A stretch of DNA of 64,000 nucleotides from [Zimmermannella] alba NBRC 15616 (GTDB lineage Bacteria > Actinomycetota > Actinomycetes > Actinomycetales > Microbacteriaceae): assembly GCF_001570905.1 (NCBI RefSeq), contig NZ_BCSO01000001.1, positions 372,001 to 436,000 on the forward strand, read 5' to 3'. Within the stretch, counting starts at the first letter, position 1. Each line of letters begins with the position of its first letter. Below, one piece after another: positions 1 to 8,597 of this stretch. The notes beneath the pieces are model-generated. The model was given only the letters and a program-made list of their open reading frames with translations, had not been told where the DNA came from and searched no databases. The position numbers were made by a program, and so were the translations under genes.

Positions 1-2177
1 AGGATGCCCTCGGCGTCAACGTTCTCCGGCTCTGCTGGCTGCGGCATCGGCTCGTTGTACATCGTGAGGTAGTACATGACGTTCGGGTCGTCGTGCTTCC
101 CGCCGTACATGCGCTCAAGACCGGCTTCCACGATATGGGCGATCTCGTAGACGTAGGCCGGGTCGTAGGAGATCACGGCCGGGTTCGTCGCGGCAAGCAC
201 GTGCGAGTGGCCATCCATGTGCTGAAGGCCTTCACCCGAAAGGGTCGTGCGGCCCGCAGTACAGCCCATGAGGAAGCCACGCGCAAGCTGGTCGGCCGCA
301 GCCCACATCGAGTCGCCCGTGCGCTGGAAGCCGAACATCGAGTAGTACATGTAGATCGGCACCATCGCCTCGCCGTGCGAGGAGTACGAGGTACCGGCAG
401 CCGTGAAGGCACCCATTGCACCGGCCTCGTTGATGCCGACGTGCTGAATCTGGCCCACCTCGGACTCACGGTAGGCGAGGAGGAGTTCACGGTCGACCGA
501 CATGTAGTGCTGGCCGTTCGGGTTGTAGATCTTCGCGGTCGGGAAGAACGCGTCGACACCGAAGGTGCGTGCCTCGTCCGGGATGATCGGGACGATGCGC
601 TTGCCGATCTCCTTCGAACGCATGAGGTCCTTGAGGATGCGGACGAAACCCATGGTCGTCGCGACCGGCTGATTGCCCGAACCCTTCTTGCCGACCTTGT
701 AGAGGTCGCTGGCGGGAAGCTCGATCTGCGTGTACTTCGATCGGCGCTCCGGCACGAAACCACCGAGGGCGCGGCGGCGTTCCTGCATGTACTGGATCGC
801 CTCGTCGTCCTGACCGGGGTGGTAGTACGGCGGCTGGTAGAGGTCCTTCTCGAGCTCAGCGTCCGAGATCGGCACGTGCATGTGGTCACGGAAGGTCTTG
901 AGATCTTCCATCTTGAGCTTCTTCATCTGGTGGGTCGCGTTGCGGCCCTCGAAGTGCGTGCCGAGACCGTAGCCCTTAATCGTGTGGGCGAGGATGACCG
1001 TCGGCTGGCCCTTGTGCTCAAGCGCTGCTTTGTACGCCGCGTACATCTTGCGGTAGTCGTGGCCACCGCGCTTGAGGCCCCAGATCTGGTCGTCGGTGTA
1101 GTCCTCGACGAGCTTCGCGGTGCGGGGGTCGCGGCCGAAGAAGTGCTCGCGGACGAAGGCGCCCGACTCTGCCTTGTAGGTCTGGAAGTCGCCGTCGGGG
1201 GTGACGTTCATGAGGTCGCGGAGGGCGCCGTCGTGGTCGCGCTCGAGGAGGGCATCCCACTCGCGGCCCCAAATGACCTTGATGACGTGCCACCCGGCGC
1301 CACGGAAGAAGCTCTCGAGCTCCTGGATGATCTTGCCGTTACCGCGCACTGGGCCATCGAGACGCTGCAGGTTGCAGTTGACGATGAAGGTGAGATTGTC
1401 GAGCTTGTAGTTGGCAGCGATCTGCAGCTGACCACGCGACTCAGGCTCGTCCATTTCGCCGTCACCGAGGAACGCCCACACATGCGACTTCGAGGCGTCC
1501 TTGATGCCGCGGTTCGTGAGGTACTGGTTGAACTGTGCCTGCCAGATCGCGTTCATCGGGCCAAGACCCATCGACACGGTCGGGAACTGCCAGAACTCGG
1601 GGAACTGACGCGGGTGCGGGTATGAGGGGAGGCCATTCTTACCCTTGGAAGCCTGCTGACGGAAACCGTCAAGCTGGTCGGCCGTGATCTGGCCGAGGAG
1701 GTAGGCGCGGGCGTAGTTACCGGGGGAGGCGTGGCCCTGGAAGAAGACCTGGTCGGGGCCGTCCGGGTGGTCGTAGCCCTTGAAGAAGTGGTTGAGGCCG
1801 ACTTCGTAGAGCGAGGCCTGGGCGGCGTAGGAGGAGATGTGGCCGCCGACGCTGATGCGCTCCTGCTGGCCGCGCTGCACGGTCATGGCGGCGTTCCAGC
1901 GGATCCACGAGCGGTAACGGCGCTCAATCTCCTCGTCGCCGGGGAACTCGGGCTCGTCGCCGGGGGCAATCGTGTTGATGTAGTCCGTCGTTGGCACCAT
2001 CGGCACGCCAAGGTGCTGCTCACGCGAGCGCTGCAGGAGGCTCAGCATGACGTCGCGACCGCGCTGGTGACCTTTCTCCGCGACAACAGCGTCGAGCGAC
2101 TCTTTCCACTCAGCGGTTTCCTGGGGATCGCTGTCCACGTAGTTCTCGGAGTACGGGTCCTGCGCGTGTACCGACAT
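1..2177 (-). CDS. aceE: Pyruvate dehydrogenase E1, homodimeric type (C-terminus off window)
   Basis: Thiamine-diphosphate (ThDP) E1 subunit that decarboxylates pyruvate and acetylates the E2 lipoyl groups; cytosolic. 725 codons are present and roughly 190 C-terminal residues of the usual ~910 lie beyond the left edge. The ThDP motif opens with GDG at residue 238 and closes with NCN at 267-269. The start ATG follows an AGAGG Shine-Dalgarno (in AAAGAGGTCGCCG). It diverges from the peroxiredoxin gene with 126 bp between the starts; aceE and ahpE are also close in Mycobacterium. A matching E3 (lpdA) and an E2-type gene (sucB) lie about 30 kb away in this window. Confidence 0.96.
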   Translation of the reverse strand, partial: MSVHAQDPYSENYVDSDPQETAEWKESLDAVVAEKGHQRGRDVMLSLLQRSREQHLGVPMVPTTDYINTIAPGDEPEFPGDEEIERRYRSWIRWNAAMTVQRGQQERISVGGHISSYAAQASLYEVGLNHFFKGYDHPDGPDQVFFQGHASPGNYARAYLLGQITADQLDGFRQQASKGKNGLPSYPHPRQFPEFWQFPTVSMGLGPMNAIWQAQFNQYLTNRGIKDASKSHVWAFLGDGEMDEPESRGQLQIAANYKLDNLTFIVNCNLQRLDGPVRGNGKIIQELESFFRGAGWHVIKVIWGREWDALLERDHDGALRDLMNVTPDGDFQTYKAESGAFVREHFFGRDPRTAKLVEDYTDDQIWGLKRGGHDYRKMYAAYKAALEHKGQPTVILAHTIKGYGLGTHFEGRNATHQMKKLKMEDLKTFRDHMHVPISDAELEKDLYQPPYYHPGQDDEAIQYMQERRRALGGFVPERRSKYTQIELPASDLYKVGKKGSGNQPVATTMGFVRILKDLMRSKEIGKRIVPIIPDEARTFGVDAFFPTAKIYNPNGQHYMSVDRELLLAYRESEVGQIQHVGINEAGAMGAFTAAGTSYSSHGEAMVPIYMYYSMFGFQRTGDSMWAAADQLARGFLMGCTAGRTTLSGEGLQHMDGHSHVLAATNPAVISYDPAYVYEIAHIVEAGLERMYGGKHDDPNVMYYLTMYNEPMPQPAEPENVDAEGI

Positions 2178-2291
2178 CGGCGACCTCTTTTCTGCGTTGC
2201 GGGTGGGTCACGGAGTGGACACAGCTTCGTCAGGGAAGTCGTGTCCCAGGACAGCCTAGCGATGTGCGGGTACTCCTGCTGAACCGTGGCG

Positions 2292-2297
2292 TAGGGT
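2292..2297 (+). promoter_or_regulatory. -10 hexamer TAGGGT of a probable leaderless ahpE mRNA
   Basis: TAGGGT ends 6 nt before the ATG at 2304 and no Shine-Dalgarno is present, so transcription would start at or next to the start codon. Leaderless mRNAs with TANNNT at this distance are common in actinobacteria; the assignment here is inference. Confidence 0.6.
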
Positions 2298-2303
2298 TCA
2301 CGC

Positions 2304-2810
2304 ATGACATCCCTCGAGGCAGGCACGCAACCGGAAAACCCGCTCGCGAAGGGCGACCGCTGTCCAACGGTTCAGCTTGATTCACACCGTGGTCCGCGCG
2401 TGGAGATTGGCCGCATGGATCAGCCGATGCTCCTGGTGTTCGTACCCGCTGCGTACACACCCGTGTGCGGGAGCGAACTCGATGAGCTCCTGGAGCTCGT
2501 GCCGCGCGCTGAGGAAGCTGGCGTGCAGCTGGCGATCGCAAGTTGCGACTCGACCGCAACGCTTGCCTCCTGGCTTGACGCGCACGGTGCCTCCGAGCGT
2601 GTGCTGGGGCTCAGTGACTTTTGGCCGCACGGCGACGCGGCCCGAGCCTTCGGCATCTTTGATGAACACAGCGGACAGCCGAAGCGCTACTCCTTCGCCA
2701 TCACGAGGGATGGCGTGATTGCAGATGTCGCGTGGGCATTCCCGGGTGACGCTCGTCCGCTCGCGCACCATGCCCGCTTGCTGCGCCGCGTGCGGGCTGC
2801 GGGCGCCTGA
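2304..2810 (+). CDS. ahpE: AhpE-type peroxiredoxin
   Basis: Thiol peroxidase that reduces hydroperoxides and peroxynitrite in the cytosol. The 168-residue chain has the peroxiredoxin motif P48-x3-T52-x2-C55 with Cys55 as peroxidatic residue, and the LSDFWPHG and FGIFDEHSG segments typical of mycobacterial AhpE. Cys20 and Cys81 are additional cysteines; whether Cys81 resolves the sulfenic acid cannot be told from sequence. The AhpE subgroup is usually called 1-Cys. The gene diverges from aceE and ends 3 bp before the convergent PH-domain gene. Confidence 0.88.
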   Translation: MTSLEAGTQPENPLAKGDRCPTVQLDSHRGPRVEIGRMDQPMLLVFVPAAYTPVCGSELDELLELVPRAEEAGVQLAIASCDSTATLASWLDAHGASERVLGLSDFWPHGDAARAFGIFDEHSGQPKRYSFAITRDGVIADVAWAFPGDARPLAHHARLLRRVRAAGA

Positions 2811-2813
2811 GCG

Positions 2814-3314
2814 TTACGCCTGCAGGGGAGCGGCGACCAGCTCGCTGATCTGCACTTCCAGCGACTGCACGTTCGGCACATCATCCAGTCGCACCGGCTG
2901 CTCGGCCGAGGTTGCGAGCATGAGCGTGCCGCAGCCGAAGAGGCGGTCTGAGAGGGAGCGTTCGGTGCTCACCGCTGAGATACTCCGGATCGGGATGTCG
3001 TGTCCGTGACGCGTGAGGATGCCACGGCGCGTCATGATGCGGCGTGTGGTGACGATGTACGTCGTCGTGAGCCAGCGAAGCACCGACGGCACGACAATCA
3101 CGATGATAAGGATGGCCGCGACGATCCAGATACCGCCGACCACCCACGGGCCCATCTCCGGCGACACCGTAGGCGGTAGGAGCATGGCGCCAGCGGCGGC
3201 AGCGATGAGCAAGACAAGACCGAGCAGCACGGGGCCGAAGATGCGCTTTGGGTGGGTGCGCAGGTGCGCGATCTGAACTTCGTCCTGACCGAGGTGCGTG
3301 TTGCGAGGGCTCAT
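2814..3314 (-). CDS. PH-domain membrane protein (bPH2 / YdbS-like)
   Basis: 166-residue protein of unknown role. Two membrane segments are visible at about residues 24-45 and 57-77, followed by a bacterial pleckstrin-homology-like domain (WLTTTYIVTTRRIMTRRG onwards, about 84-160) of the type found in YdbS-like proteins. I start at ATG 3314; the longer open frame upstream runs through a tRNA gene and is not coding. A GACACT hexamer 6 nt upstream could serve a leaderless transcript. It is convergent with ahpE. No specific function is claimed. Confidence 0.82.
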   Translation of the reverse strand: MSPRNTHLGQDEVQIAHLRTHPKRIFGPVLLGLVLLIAAAAGAMLLPPTVSPEMGPWVVGGIWIVAAILIIVIVVPSVLRWLTTTYIVTTRRIMTRRGILTRHGHDIPIRSISAVSTERSLSDRLFGCGTLMLATSAEQPVRLDDVPNVQSLEVQISELVAAPLQA

Positions 3315-3364
3315 GGGGACAGTGTCCCACGCGCGGGTGACGCAGACGCGCCCGGAGACCAGAG

Positions 3365-3437
3365 TGGGCCCCGCCGGGATCGAACCGACGACCTTCACGG
3401 TGTAAACGTGCTGCTCTACCAGCTGAGCTAGGGGCCC
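3365..3437 (-). tRNA. tRNA-Val (anticodon UAC)
   Basis: On the minus strand the 73 nt fold as a tRNA: acceptor stem GGGCCCC pairs with GGGGCCC and is followed by discriminator A; the D arm is GCTC...GAGC; the anticodon loop is TTTACAC with anticodon TAC; the T arm is GTCGG-TTCGATC-CCGGC. No CCA is encoded. The outermost anticodon-stem pair is G-A, a position often unpaired in this tRNA. Confidence 0.95.
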
Positions 3438-3515
3438 GTGCCGCCTCAGCCTACTTGGCGAGGCAACAACATCTCGAATCGGGTGGCGTGTGTTTCCACA
3501 CCCAGACATGAAGAC

Positions 3516-3545
3516 GGGGCCCGGTGGACGAATCCACCGGGCCCC
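3516..3545. terminator. Hairpin terminator after the YfcC-family gene
   Basis: A perfect 13-bp GC-rich stem (GGGGCCCGGTGGA with its complement) closes on loop CGAA. It lies 29 bp past the transporter stop and before the tRNA gene. There is no clear U tract, as is usual in high-GC actinobacteria. Confidence 0.75.
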
Positions 3546-3574
3546 ATCCGGCCTTGGGAGGGCCTCCTTACCAG

Positions 3575-5173
3575 CTACGAGGTAAGGAGCACTTGGGCGA
3601 CGAGCAGGATGCCGCCGAAGACGAGGACGAAGACGACCATCGGCCAGACGAACTTCAGCCAGTGGCTGTACTTCATGTTGAGCATCTGGAGCGTGGCCAT
3701 CACGAGGCCGGTCGGTGCGAGGTAAAGCATGGCGTACTGGCCCCACTGGTAGGCGCAGACGACCGTGTAGCGCTCGATGCCCACCGTGTCCGCGAGCGGA
3801 GCAAGAATCGGCATGGAGAGCACTGCGAGACCGGAGGAGGAGGGGACAACGAAGCCGAGGACGAAGAAGACGAGCATCATCATGATGATGAAGATCGGAC
3901 CGCTCATGCCCTGGACGAGGTTCGATGCGCCGTAGAGCATCGTGTCGGAGATGAGGCCTTCCTCCATGACGAGGTTGATACCGCGGGCGAGACCGATGAT
4001 GAGCGAGACACCAACGAGCGAGCTTGCTCCTTCGGTGAAGGCTTCAACCGTCTTCTGCTCGCCGAGGCCCTCGGGGCCCGTGCCAGCGAGGAACATCACG
4101 ATGATCGCGATCGTAAGGAACGAGGCAGCCATCGTCGGGAACCACCAGCCGGCGGCCATAACGCCCCACACCATGAGCGGGAAGGCAGAGACGAAGAGGA
4201 CGAGGATGACCTTCTTGCGCCAGTCGAAGTTCACCTTCGAAGCGTCACCCTTGAGGGCCCAGCGCTCGTTGAAGCTCTCGTGGTCTTCGTAGGTGTACGA
4301 AGCAGCCGGGTTGGCCTGGACCTTCTTGCCGTACCACCAGAGGTAGCCGACCACGACGATCGAACCGACGATGAGGCCGATGATGCGCCACATGATGCCG
4401 TCCGTGAAGGTGATACCAGCGGCGTTCGCCGCGATAACGACCGAGAAGGGGTTGATGGTCGACATCGTCGTACCCATCGAACCGGCGAGGAAGATCGCAC
4501 CGACACAGATGATGGAGTCGTACCCGAGCGCGAGGAAGACCGGAACCAGGATCGGGTAGAAGGCGACAGCTTCTTCTTCAAGACCGCAGGTGGTACCACC
4601 GGCGAGCATGATGAGCGAAACGATGAAGACGAGTGCGAACTCGCGACCCTTGGTCTTCTTGGTGAGGGCCGTGAGGCCTGCGGTGAAGGCGCCGGTGGCG
4701 TTCACCACACCGATGAGACCACCGAGCACAAGGATGAAGACAATGATGTCGATCGCTTCGATCGTGCCGTGGACCATCGTCTGCGGGATGTCTTCGATGC
4801 CGGCCGGGTTGGCAGGGAGCTGCTCGTAGGTGCCCGGGATCGAAACCGGCTTGCTCAGCGTGCCCGAAGTGAACTTCTCGATCTCGATCTTCACACCGAG
4901 CTGATCAAGGGTTTGCTGCGTTGCCGGCTGTTCTGTGACCGTGCCATCAGGGGCGGTAACCGAGAGCATCTGAGTCTCATCGTTGAACTCGAGCTTCGAG
5001 TACGAGCCGGCCGGAATCAGCCACGTGCCGATGACGGCGATGATCGTCAGGGCAAACAGAATGGTGAATGCGCCGGGGAAGGTGAACTTCCTCTTGCGGC
5101 GGCCAGTGTCCTTCGAGTCAGTCGACTGCGTTGTTGGTGGTTCGACGGCTGTTGCCGCGCTTTCAGTGGACAC
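3575..5173 (-). CDS. YfcC-family transporter (C4-dicarboxylate carrier DcuC/ArgD-like superfamily)
   Basis: 532-residue inner-membrane protein with roughly twelve hydrophobic segments. The N-terminus is a hydrophilic Thr/Lys-rich tail (about 1-30), then the first membrane helix, a ~90-residue hydrophilic loop and the transport core. The AGGTTCGLEEEAVAFYP segment near residue 210 is characteristic of YfcC proteins, which belong to the anaerobic C4-dicarboxylate carrier superfamily; substrates in the family are poorly defined and may be amino acids or peptides. I chose GTG 5173 because GGAAGGG lies 8 nt upstream; the longer upstream reading lacks a ribosome site. It diverges from the LuxR-type gene, which may regulate it. 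Confidence 0.85.
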   Translation of the reverse strand: MSTESAATAVEPPTTQSTDSKDTGRRKRKFTFPGAFTILFALTIIAVIGTWLIPAGSYSKLEFNDETQMLSVTAPDGTVTEQPATQQTLDQLGVKIEIEKFTSGTLSKPVSIPGTYEQLPANPAGIEDIPQTMVHGTIEAIDIIVFILVLGGLIGVVNATGAFTAGLTALTKKTKGREFALVFIVSLIMLAGGTTCGLEEEAVAFYPILVPVFLALGYDSIICVGAIFLAGSMGTTMSTINPFSVVIAANAAGITFTDGIMWRIIGLIVGSIVVVGYLWWYGKKVQANPAASYTYEDHESFNERWALKGDASKVNFDWRKKVILVLFVSAFPLMVWGVMAAGWWFPTMAASFLTIAIIVMFLAGTGPEGLGEQKTVEAFTEGASSLVGVSLIIGLARGINLVMEEGLISDTMLYGASNLVQGMSGPIFIIMMMLVFFVLGFVVPSSSGLAVLSMPILAPLADTVGIERYTVVCAYQWGQYAMLYLAPTGLVMATLQMLNMKYSHWLKFVWPMVVFVLVFGGILLVAQVLLTS

Positions 5174-5334
5174 GATTGGTTCCCTTCCAAGACGGTGGAC
5201 CGGGGGAGTGATGTGGATCCATTCCGACGGCCGGGTCGGGCTGGACATCAACTATTCAAGCGATGTTGGTGAGAAAGTTCGCGACGAATTGGGGTGAATC
5301 CTTGGTGGAACCTGGGGCTAACTTCTACCTCACA

Positions 5335-5354
5335 GGTGTAAACCCGACTACACC
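5335..5354. promoter_or_regulatory. Inverted repeat GGTGTA-N8-TACACC, candidate operator
   Basis: The 374-bp divergent intergenic region (5174-5547) holds this 6-bp inverted repeat with an 8-nt spacer. Two-fold symmetry at this spacing fits a dimeric helix-turn-helix regulator. No convincing -35/-10 pair could be assigned in the region. The link to the adjacent LuxR protein is inference. Confidence 0.35.
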
Positions 5355-5458
5355 CCCGGAATCATGCGGAACACTGCGCCATTGCATCCCCAATTCTCGA
5401 TGAACAGCACCGCTCTGGGTGGACCCAACTGAACCTCTGTGACGGCGTTTAGGGTGTT

Positions 5459-5471
5459 TGTTCACTGAACA
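5459..5471. promoter_or_regulatory. Inverted repeat TGTTCA-C-TGAACA, candidate operator
   Basis: A 6-1-6 palindrome 77 bp before the LuxR-type start. It is the second symmetric element in the divergent promoter region and could be the autoregulatory or transporter operator. Confidence 0.35.
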
Positions 5472-5547
5472 CAACCCGTGCGCAACCTGAATGCCCCTGT
5501 GACTAACCTGGGAATCGAGCATCACGACCTTGACGGGAGCGCACCAC

Positions 5548-6510
5548 ATGACCATCGGTTTGTATTACTACACGCTGGCGATCCTGCTCATGTCGGTGGT
5601 CTCGGCAGCCATGTGTGTGGCGATGCTCGTGGTGACGCGTCGTCGCATTCACTTCTACGGTGCCTTGGGCCTGTGTATCGCCTTCCTCGACGTGGGGTTG
5701 ACGTTCCGTACTGACTTCATGGGCGCTGGTCGCGAGGCACACATCAGCTCGGCATACGACATCAACGGCCCTATCGAGTCGTTTATCTTGGCGGCCTCGC
5801 TCGTGGCGTGCATGTATCTCGTCATGCTCGAGTTCTTCGGGAAATCCCGCCTGGGTGCGATCGTGCCTACCGCGCTCGTCCTCACACTGAGTCCGTTGGC
5901 CTTGCTCATCGAACATCCGATGTGGCGCGAATACGCCTTCTTCTCGGTTCGCGACCTTGCCTTCCTGAGCGTCTTCATTTGTGCCGCCATCTGGTACTTC
6001 CAGACCAAGGACAAGACCGAACGACTGCGGATTCGCGAACACCGACAGTTCTATTGGTGGGCGGTGTTCTTTACCGTGGCAACGCTCGTCTGGAATACCT
6101 ACTTCTTGGTGTTCGTGAGCTACGACCATGTCTCACTGGATGCCATCCCATTCCTTCCGGAACGAAACTTTGCCGAGAACGCGTTGCTGGTCACCTTTGG
6201 TGTCCAGGCGTGCCACGTCGCGGTGACCTCGCTCCGGATGCGCTACGAACAGGCGCCCAAGTACACGGACGACGACCGCCGCCAGGAGTATCTCCGCAGG
6301 CGCAGCGGAGATTTCGGCAAGGCGCACGGGCTCTCGGCGCGTGAAACCGAGGTGCTGTTCCACCTCGTGTCCGGTAAAGACAACAAGGAAATCGCCGAGA
6401 CGCTCTTCCTGGCCGTGAGCACCGTGAAGGTGCACATTCACCACATTCTCGCTAAGACCGGCCACAGTAATCGTGTTGAGCTCACACAACAGTTTTGGAG
6501 CCGTCTGTAA
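5548..6510 (+). CDS. Membrane-anchored LuxR-family transcriptional regulator
   Basis: 320 residues. The first ~220 hold about seven hydrophobic segments (starting LYYYTLAILLMSVVSAAMC), and the C-terminus (about 262-315) is a LuxR helix-turn-helix: LSARETEVLFHL, then NKEIAETL and VSTVKVHIHHIL. There is no receiver or kinase domain, so the membrane part itself is probably the sensor. Start ATG 5548 has GGGAG 9 nt upstream; a TTG six codons earlier is possible. It diverges from the YfcC-family transporter, which makes that gene its likely target. The signal is unknown. Confidence 0.88.
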   Translation: MTIGLYYYTLAILLMSVVSAAMCVAMLVVTRRRIHFYGALGLCIAFLDVGLTFRTDFMGAGREAHISSAYDINGPIESFILAASLVACMYLVMLEFFGKSRLGAIVPTALVLTLSPLALLIEHPMWREYAFFSVRDLAFLSVFICAAIWYFQTKDKTERLRIREHRQFYWWAVFFTVATLVWNTYFLVFVSYDHVSLDAIPFLPERNFAENALLVTFGVQACHVAVTSLRMRYEQAPKYTDDDRRQEYLRRRSGDFGKAHGLSARETEVLFHLVSGKDNKEIAETLFLAVSTVKVHIHHILAKTGHSNRVELTQQFWSRL

Positions 6511-6575
6511 CACGTCTTTACACGCCAGCGGCCGCCGATACGCTGGAGCCTCGTTCGACGACAGGAGGTTGCAGC

Positions 6576-6650
6576 ATGGCTCGTTTCTCCGAAGTGACGC
6601 ATGACACTGTGCAGTCCATCGTGCGCGCACCTCGAGGAGCCGCTGAGTGA
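6576..6650 (+). CDS. 24-residue ORF translationally coupled to the DMT exporter
   Basis: A very strong ribosome site (ACAGGAGG, 6 nt spacer) precedes ATG 6576. The frame encodes MARFSEVTHDTVQSIVRAPR then GAAE and stops at TGA 6648-6650, which overlaps the exporter's GTG (GTGA, 4 nt). The peptide is too short for a domain and shows no run of one amino acid that would suggest classical attenuation. It could be a leader that drives or senses exporter translation. Its coding status is inferred from the ribosome site and overlap only. Confidence 0.5.
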   Translation: MARFSEVTHDTVQSIVRAPRGAAE

Positions 6651-7594
6651 CAGGGGCACTCGCCCGCATTCGGGTCGCTGTTGCTGGCGCGCCGCCGTGG
6701 CTGCTCGCTGTCTGCGCGATGCTGTCGATTCAGCTTGGCGCAGCCTGGTCTGTCCCCATCATCCAGACGATTGGACCTGCTGGCGCGGGGTGGCTGCGCT
6801 TGCTGGCAGCCAGCGTCATGTTCCTCACGATCGCGCGTCCGAAGCTGCGTCAAGTGCGCAAGAAGGATGTCCCGGTGCTTGTCGGGCTCGGGATTTCCAC
6901 CGCAGTGATGACGCTCGGCCTGTTTGCCGCCATTGACCGCATCCCGCTCGGCACCGCTGTCGCGGTCGAGTTCCTCGGGCCGCTCGCCGTCGCAGCGATT
7001 GGTGGACGCGACTGGAAGCGCATTATTTGGCCCTTCGTCGCACTCGCCGGCGTCATCCTCATGACCGAACCGTGGCATGGGCGAGTGGATCTTGTGGGTG
7101 TTGCGTTCGCGGCGCTCGCCGCAGCCGGCTGGGGTGGCTACATTGTGCTCACGCAACTTGTCGGTGACCGATTCGAGGGCTTTACGGGGCTCGCGATCAC
7201 GATTCCGATTGCTACCCTCGTCGCCACACCGATGGGGATCGCCGGTTCCTGGGGCAAGATCGATCTCACCGTGGTGGTGCTCACCTTTGGTGTCGCGATC
7301 GCGAACCCCGTGCTGCCGTACATGCTCGAGCTCTTGGCACTGAGGCGGATGGATCGCGCCGCCTTCGGGACACTCGTGGCGCTCGAACCGGCGGCAGGCC
7401 TCCTCATGGGTGCGATCATCCTGGCGCAGATGCCCGACCTCATTCAGATCGTGGGCATTGGCATCGTCATCGTCGCGGGTACGGTGGCCCAGCGCTGGGG
7501 TTCCCGCACGACATCCCCTGATGACGGCGTAGACGGCGAGGGTGAATTCGACGAAGACGCGGCCCCGTTTACCGGCCCCATCATGATCGGCTAG
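6647..7594 (+). CDS. EamA-family (DMT) exporter, RhtA-like
   Basis: 315-residue membrane protein with about ten hydrophobic segments, i.e. two EamA repeats of five, and an acidic C-terminal tail (DDGVDGEGEFDEDAAP). Conserved DMT features include LSIQLGAAWSVP in helix 1 and VAVEFLGPLAVA in the first repeat. RhtA relatives export threonine or homoserine, but the substrate cannot be fixed from sequence. GTG 6647 has GAGGAG upstream and overlaps the stop of the 24-codon ORF. It follows the LuxR gene on the same strand after a gap of about 65 bp to that short ORF. Confidence 0.87.
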   Translation: MTGALARIRVAVAGAPPWLLAVCAMLSIQLGAAWSVPIIQTIGPAGAGWLRLLAASVMFLTIARPKLRQVRKKDVPVLVGLGISTAVMTLGLFAAIDRIPLGTAVAVEFLGPLAVAAIGGRDWKRIIWPFVALAGVILMTEPWHGRVDLVGVAFAALAAAGWGGYIVLTQLVGDRFEGFTGLAITIPIATLVATPMGIAGSWGKIDLTVVVLTFGVAIANPVLPYMLELLALRRMDRAAFGTLVALEPAAGLLMGAIILAQMPDLIQIVGIGIVIVAGTVAQRWGSRTTSPDDGVDGEGEFDEDAAPFTGPIMIG

Positions 7595-7720
7595 CTGCCG
7601 CCTCGACTGCTGATCTCAAGGTCGCGAAATCTCGCGGATTGGAACCACGACAACAACTGGCCTCGACCAGCGACGAGCAACGCTCGAAAAAATCGTCCAC
7701 GGATGTGGAACCTTTGCCCC

Positions 7721-7744
7721 GGTCATTGCATCCAATCAATGACC
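7721..7744. promoter_or_regulatory. Inverted repeat GGTCATTG-N8-CAATGACC
   Basis: A perfect 8-bp inverted repeat with an 8-nt spacer ends 49 bp before the start of the Asp-loop repeat gene. It could be an operator or an mRNA hairpin in that gene's leader. The rest of 7595-7793 shows only a 5-bp hairpin (CGCGA/TCGCG near 7623), possibly a weak terminator for the exporter. Confidence 0.4.
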
Positions 7745-7793
7745 GCACAAGATGTGAGAACAAACTTCCAGCGAGGGACAAGGGGCAGGAACA

Positions 7794-8474
7794 ATGGCGA
7801 GCTACGACTACTACTACGGCAACGAGTGGGACACCGACGGCAACGGCACCGTGGACACCCTGAGCTACGACTTCGACGGGAACGGTTGGGCCGACGCTTG
7901 GGAGACCGACACCGACGGTGACGGCTACACGGACACCTGGTACAGCGACTACAACGAGGACGGCTACGACGACTATTCGGGCACCTCGTTCTGGAACGCC
8001 ACCAACGACAGCTACTACGCCGACACCACGAGCTACACGAACTCGGACGGCTACAGCTACTACGGCTACGAGTACGACGCCAACGGCGACGGCATCAACG
8101 AGACGAACCTCTACGACTACGACGGTGACGGCTGGGCCGACCACTGGGAGACCGACTCCAACCTCGACGGCTACAGCGACTACTGGGGCAGCGACCTCAA
8201 CGAGGACGGCTTCGACGACTACGACTACGAGACCACCTACAGCGCGGCTGAGGGGTACCACTCCTACGACTACTCGCAGACGACGAGCTACGGCTACGAC
8301 GAGTACACCGTTGACCTCAACGGCGACGGCTACGAAGAGACCGTCATGGTCGACTCGAACGGCGACGGCTACTACGAGACCGCCTCGGTAGACACCGACG
8401 GTGACGGCTGGACCGACACCGAGGTCGTCGACTACGACGGTGACGGCTACGCCGACGCAACGTACGACGTCTAA
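7794..8474 (+). CDS. Acidic calcium-loop repeat protein (12 x 13-residue Asp loops)
   Basis: 226 residues, dominated by Asp, Tyr, Gly, Thr and Ser. There is no Lys, Arg, Cys or Pro. Twelve loops of form D-x-[DN]-x-[DN]-G-x-x-[DE] begin at residues 13, 26, 39, 52; 95, 108, 121, 134; and 174, 187, 200, 213: three blocks of four at exact 13-residue pitch, joined by two Tyr/Ser/Thr-rich linkers (about 61-94 and 143-173). Such loops resemble the Ca-binding loops of dockerins, thrombospondin type-3 repeats and EF-hands, so Ca2+ binding is a reasonable inference. No signal peptide or membrane segment is seen. ATG 7794 has GGCAGG upstream. The gene stands alone before a strong hairpin. Function unknown. 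Confidence 0.8.
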   Translation: MASYDYYYGNEWDTDGNGTVDTLSYDFDGNGWADAWETDTDGDGYTDTWYSDYNEDGYDDYSGTSFWNATNDSYYADTTSYTNSDGYSYYGYEYDANGDGINETNLYDYDGDGWADHWETDSNLDGYSDYWGSDLNEDGFDDYDYETTYSAAEGYHSYDYSQTTSYGYDEYTVDLNGDGYEETVMVDSNGDGYYETASVDTDGDGWTDTEVVDYDGDGYADATYDV

Positions 8475-8512
8475 TCCATCCCGATACCTTCACAGCACAT
8501 CCCACAACAGCG

Positions 8513-8542
8513 CGCGGCGCCTCGGAATACCGGGGCGCCGCG
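8513..8542. terminator. Hairpin terminator of the Asp-loop repeat gene
   Basis: A 13-bp stem (CGCGGCGCC-T-CGG paired with its complement, with one T-G wobble) and loop AATA, 38 bp after the stop codon. Confidence 0.7.
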
Positions 8543-8585
8543 TGGCCATTGGAAGGTGCCCGTGCGCTGCTTGCGCCTCCGCAGC

Positions 8586-8591
8586 TAGGCT
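8586..8591 (+). promoter_or_regulatory. -10 hexamer TAGGCT for leaderless nif3-like mRNA
   Basis: TAGGCT ends 6 nt before ATG 8598; no Shine-Dalgarno is present. Confidence 0.55.
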
Positions 8592-8597
8592 GAGCGC

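Noticed and set aside
93-1625. Long plus-strand open frame opposite aceE
   Set aside because: It is the antisense of a clear PDH E1 sequence; its translation is Val/Arg/His-rich without domains, typical of GC-rich antisense frames.
7581-8261. Val-rich minus-strand frame over the Asp-loop gene
   Set aside because: It is the complement of the GAC/GGC-rich repeats; the plus strand has a ribosome site and a regular repeat.
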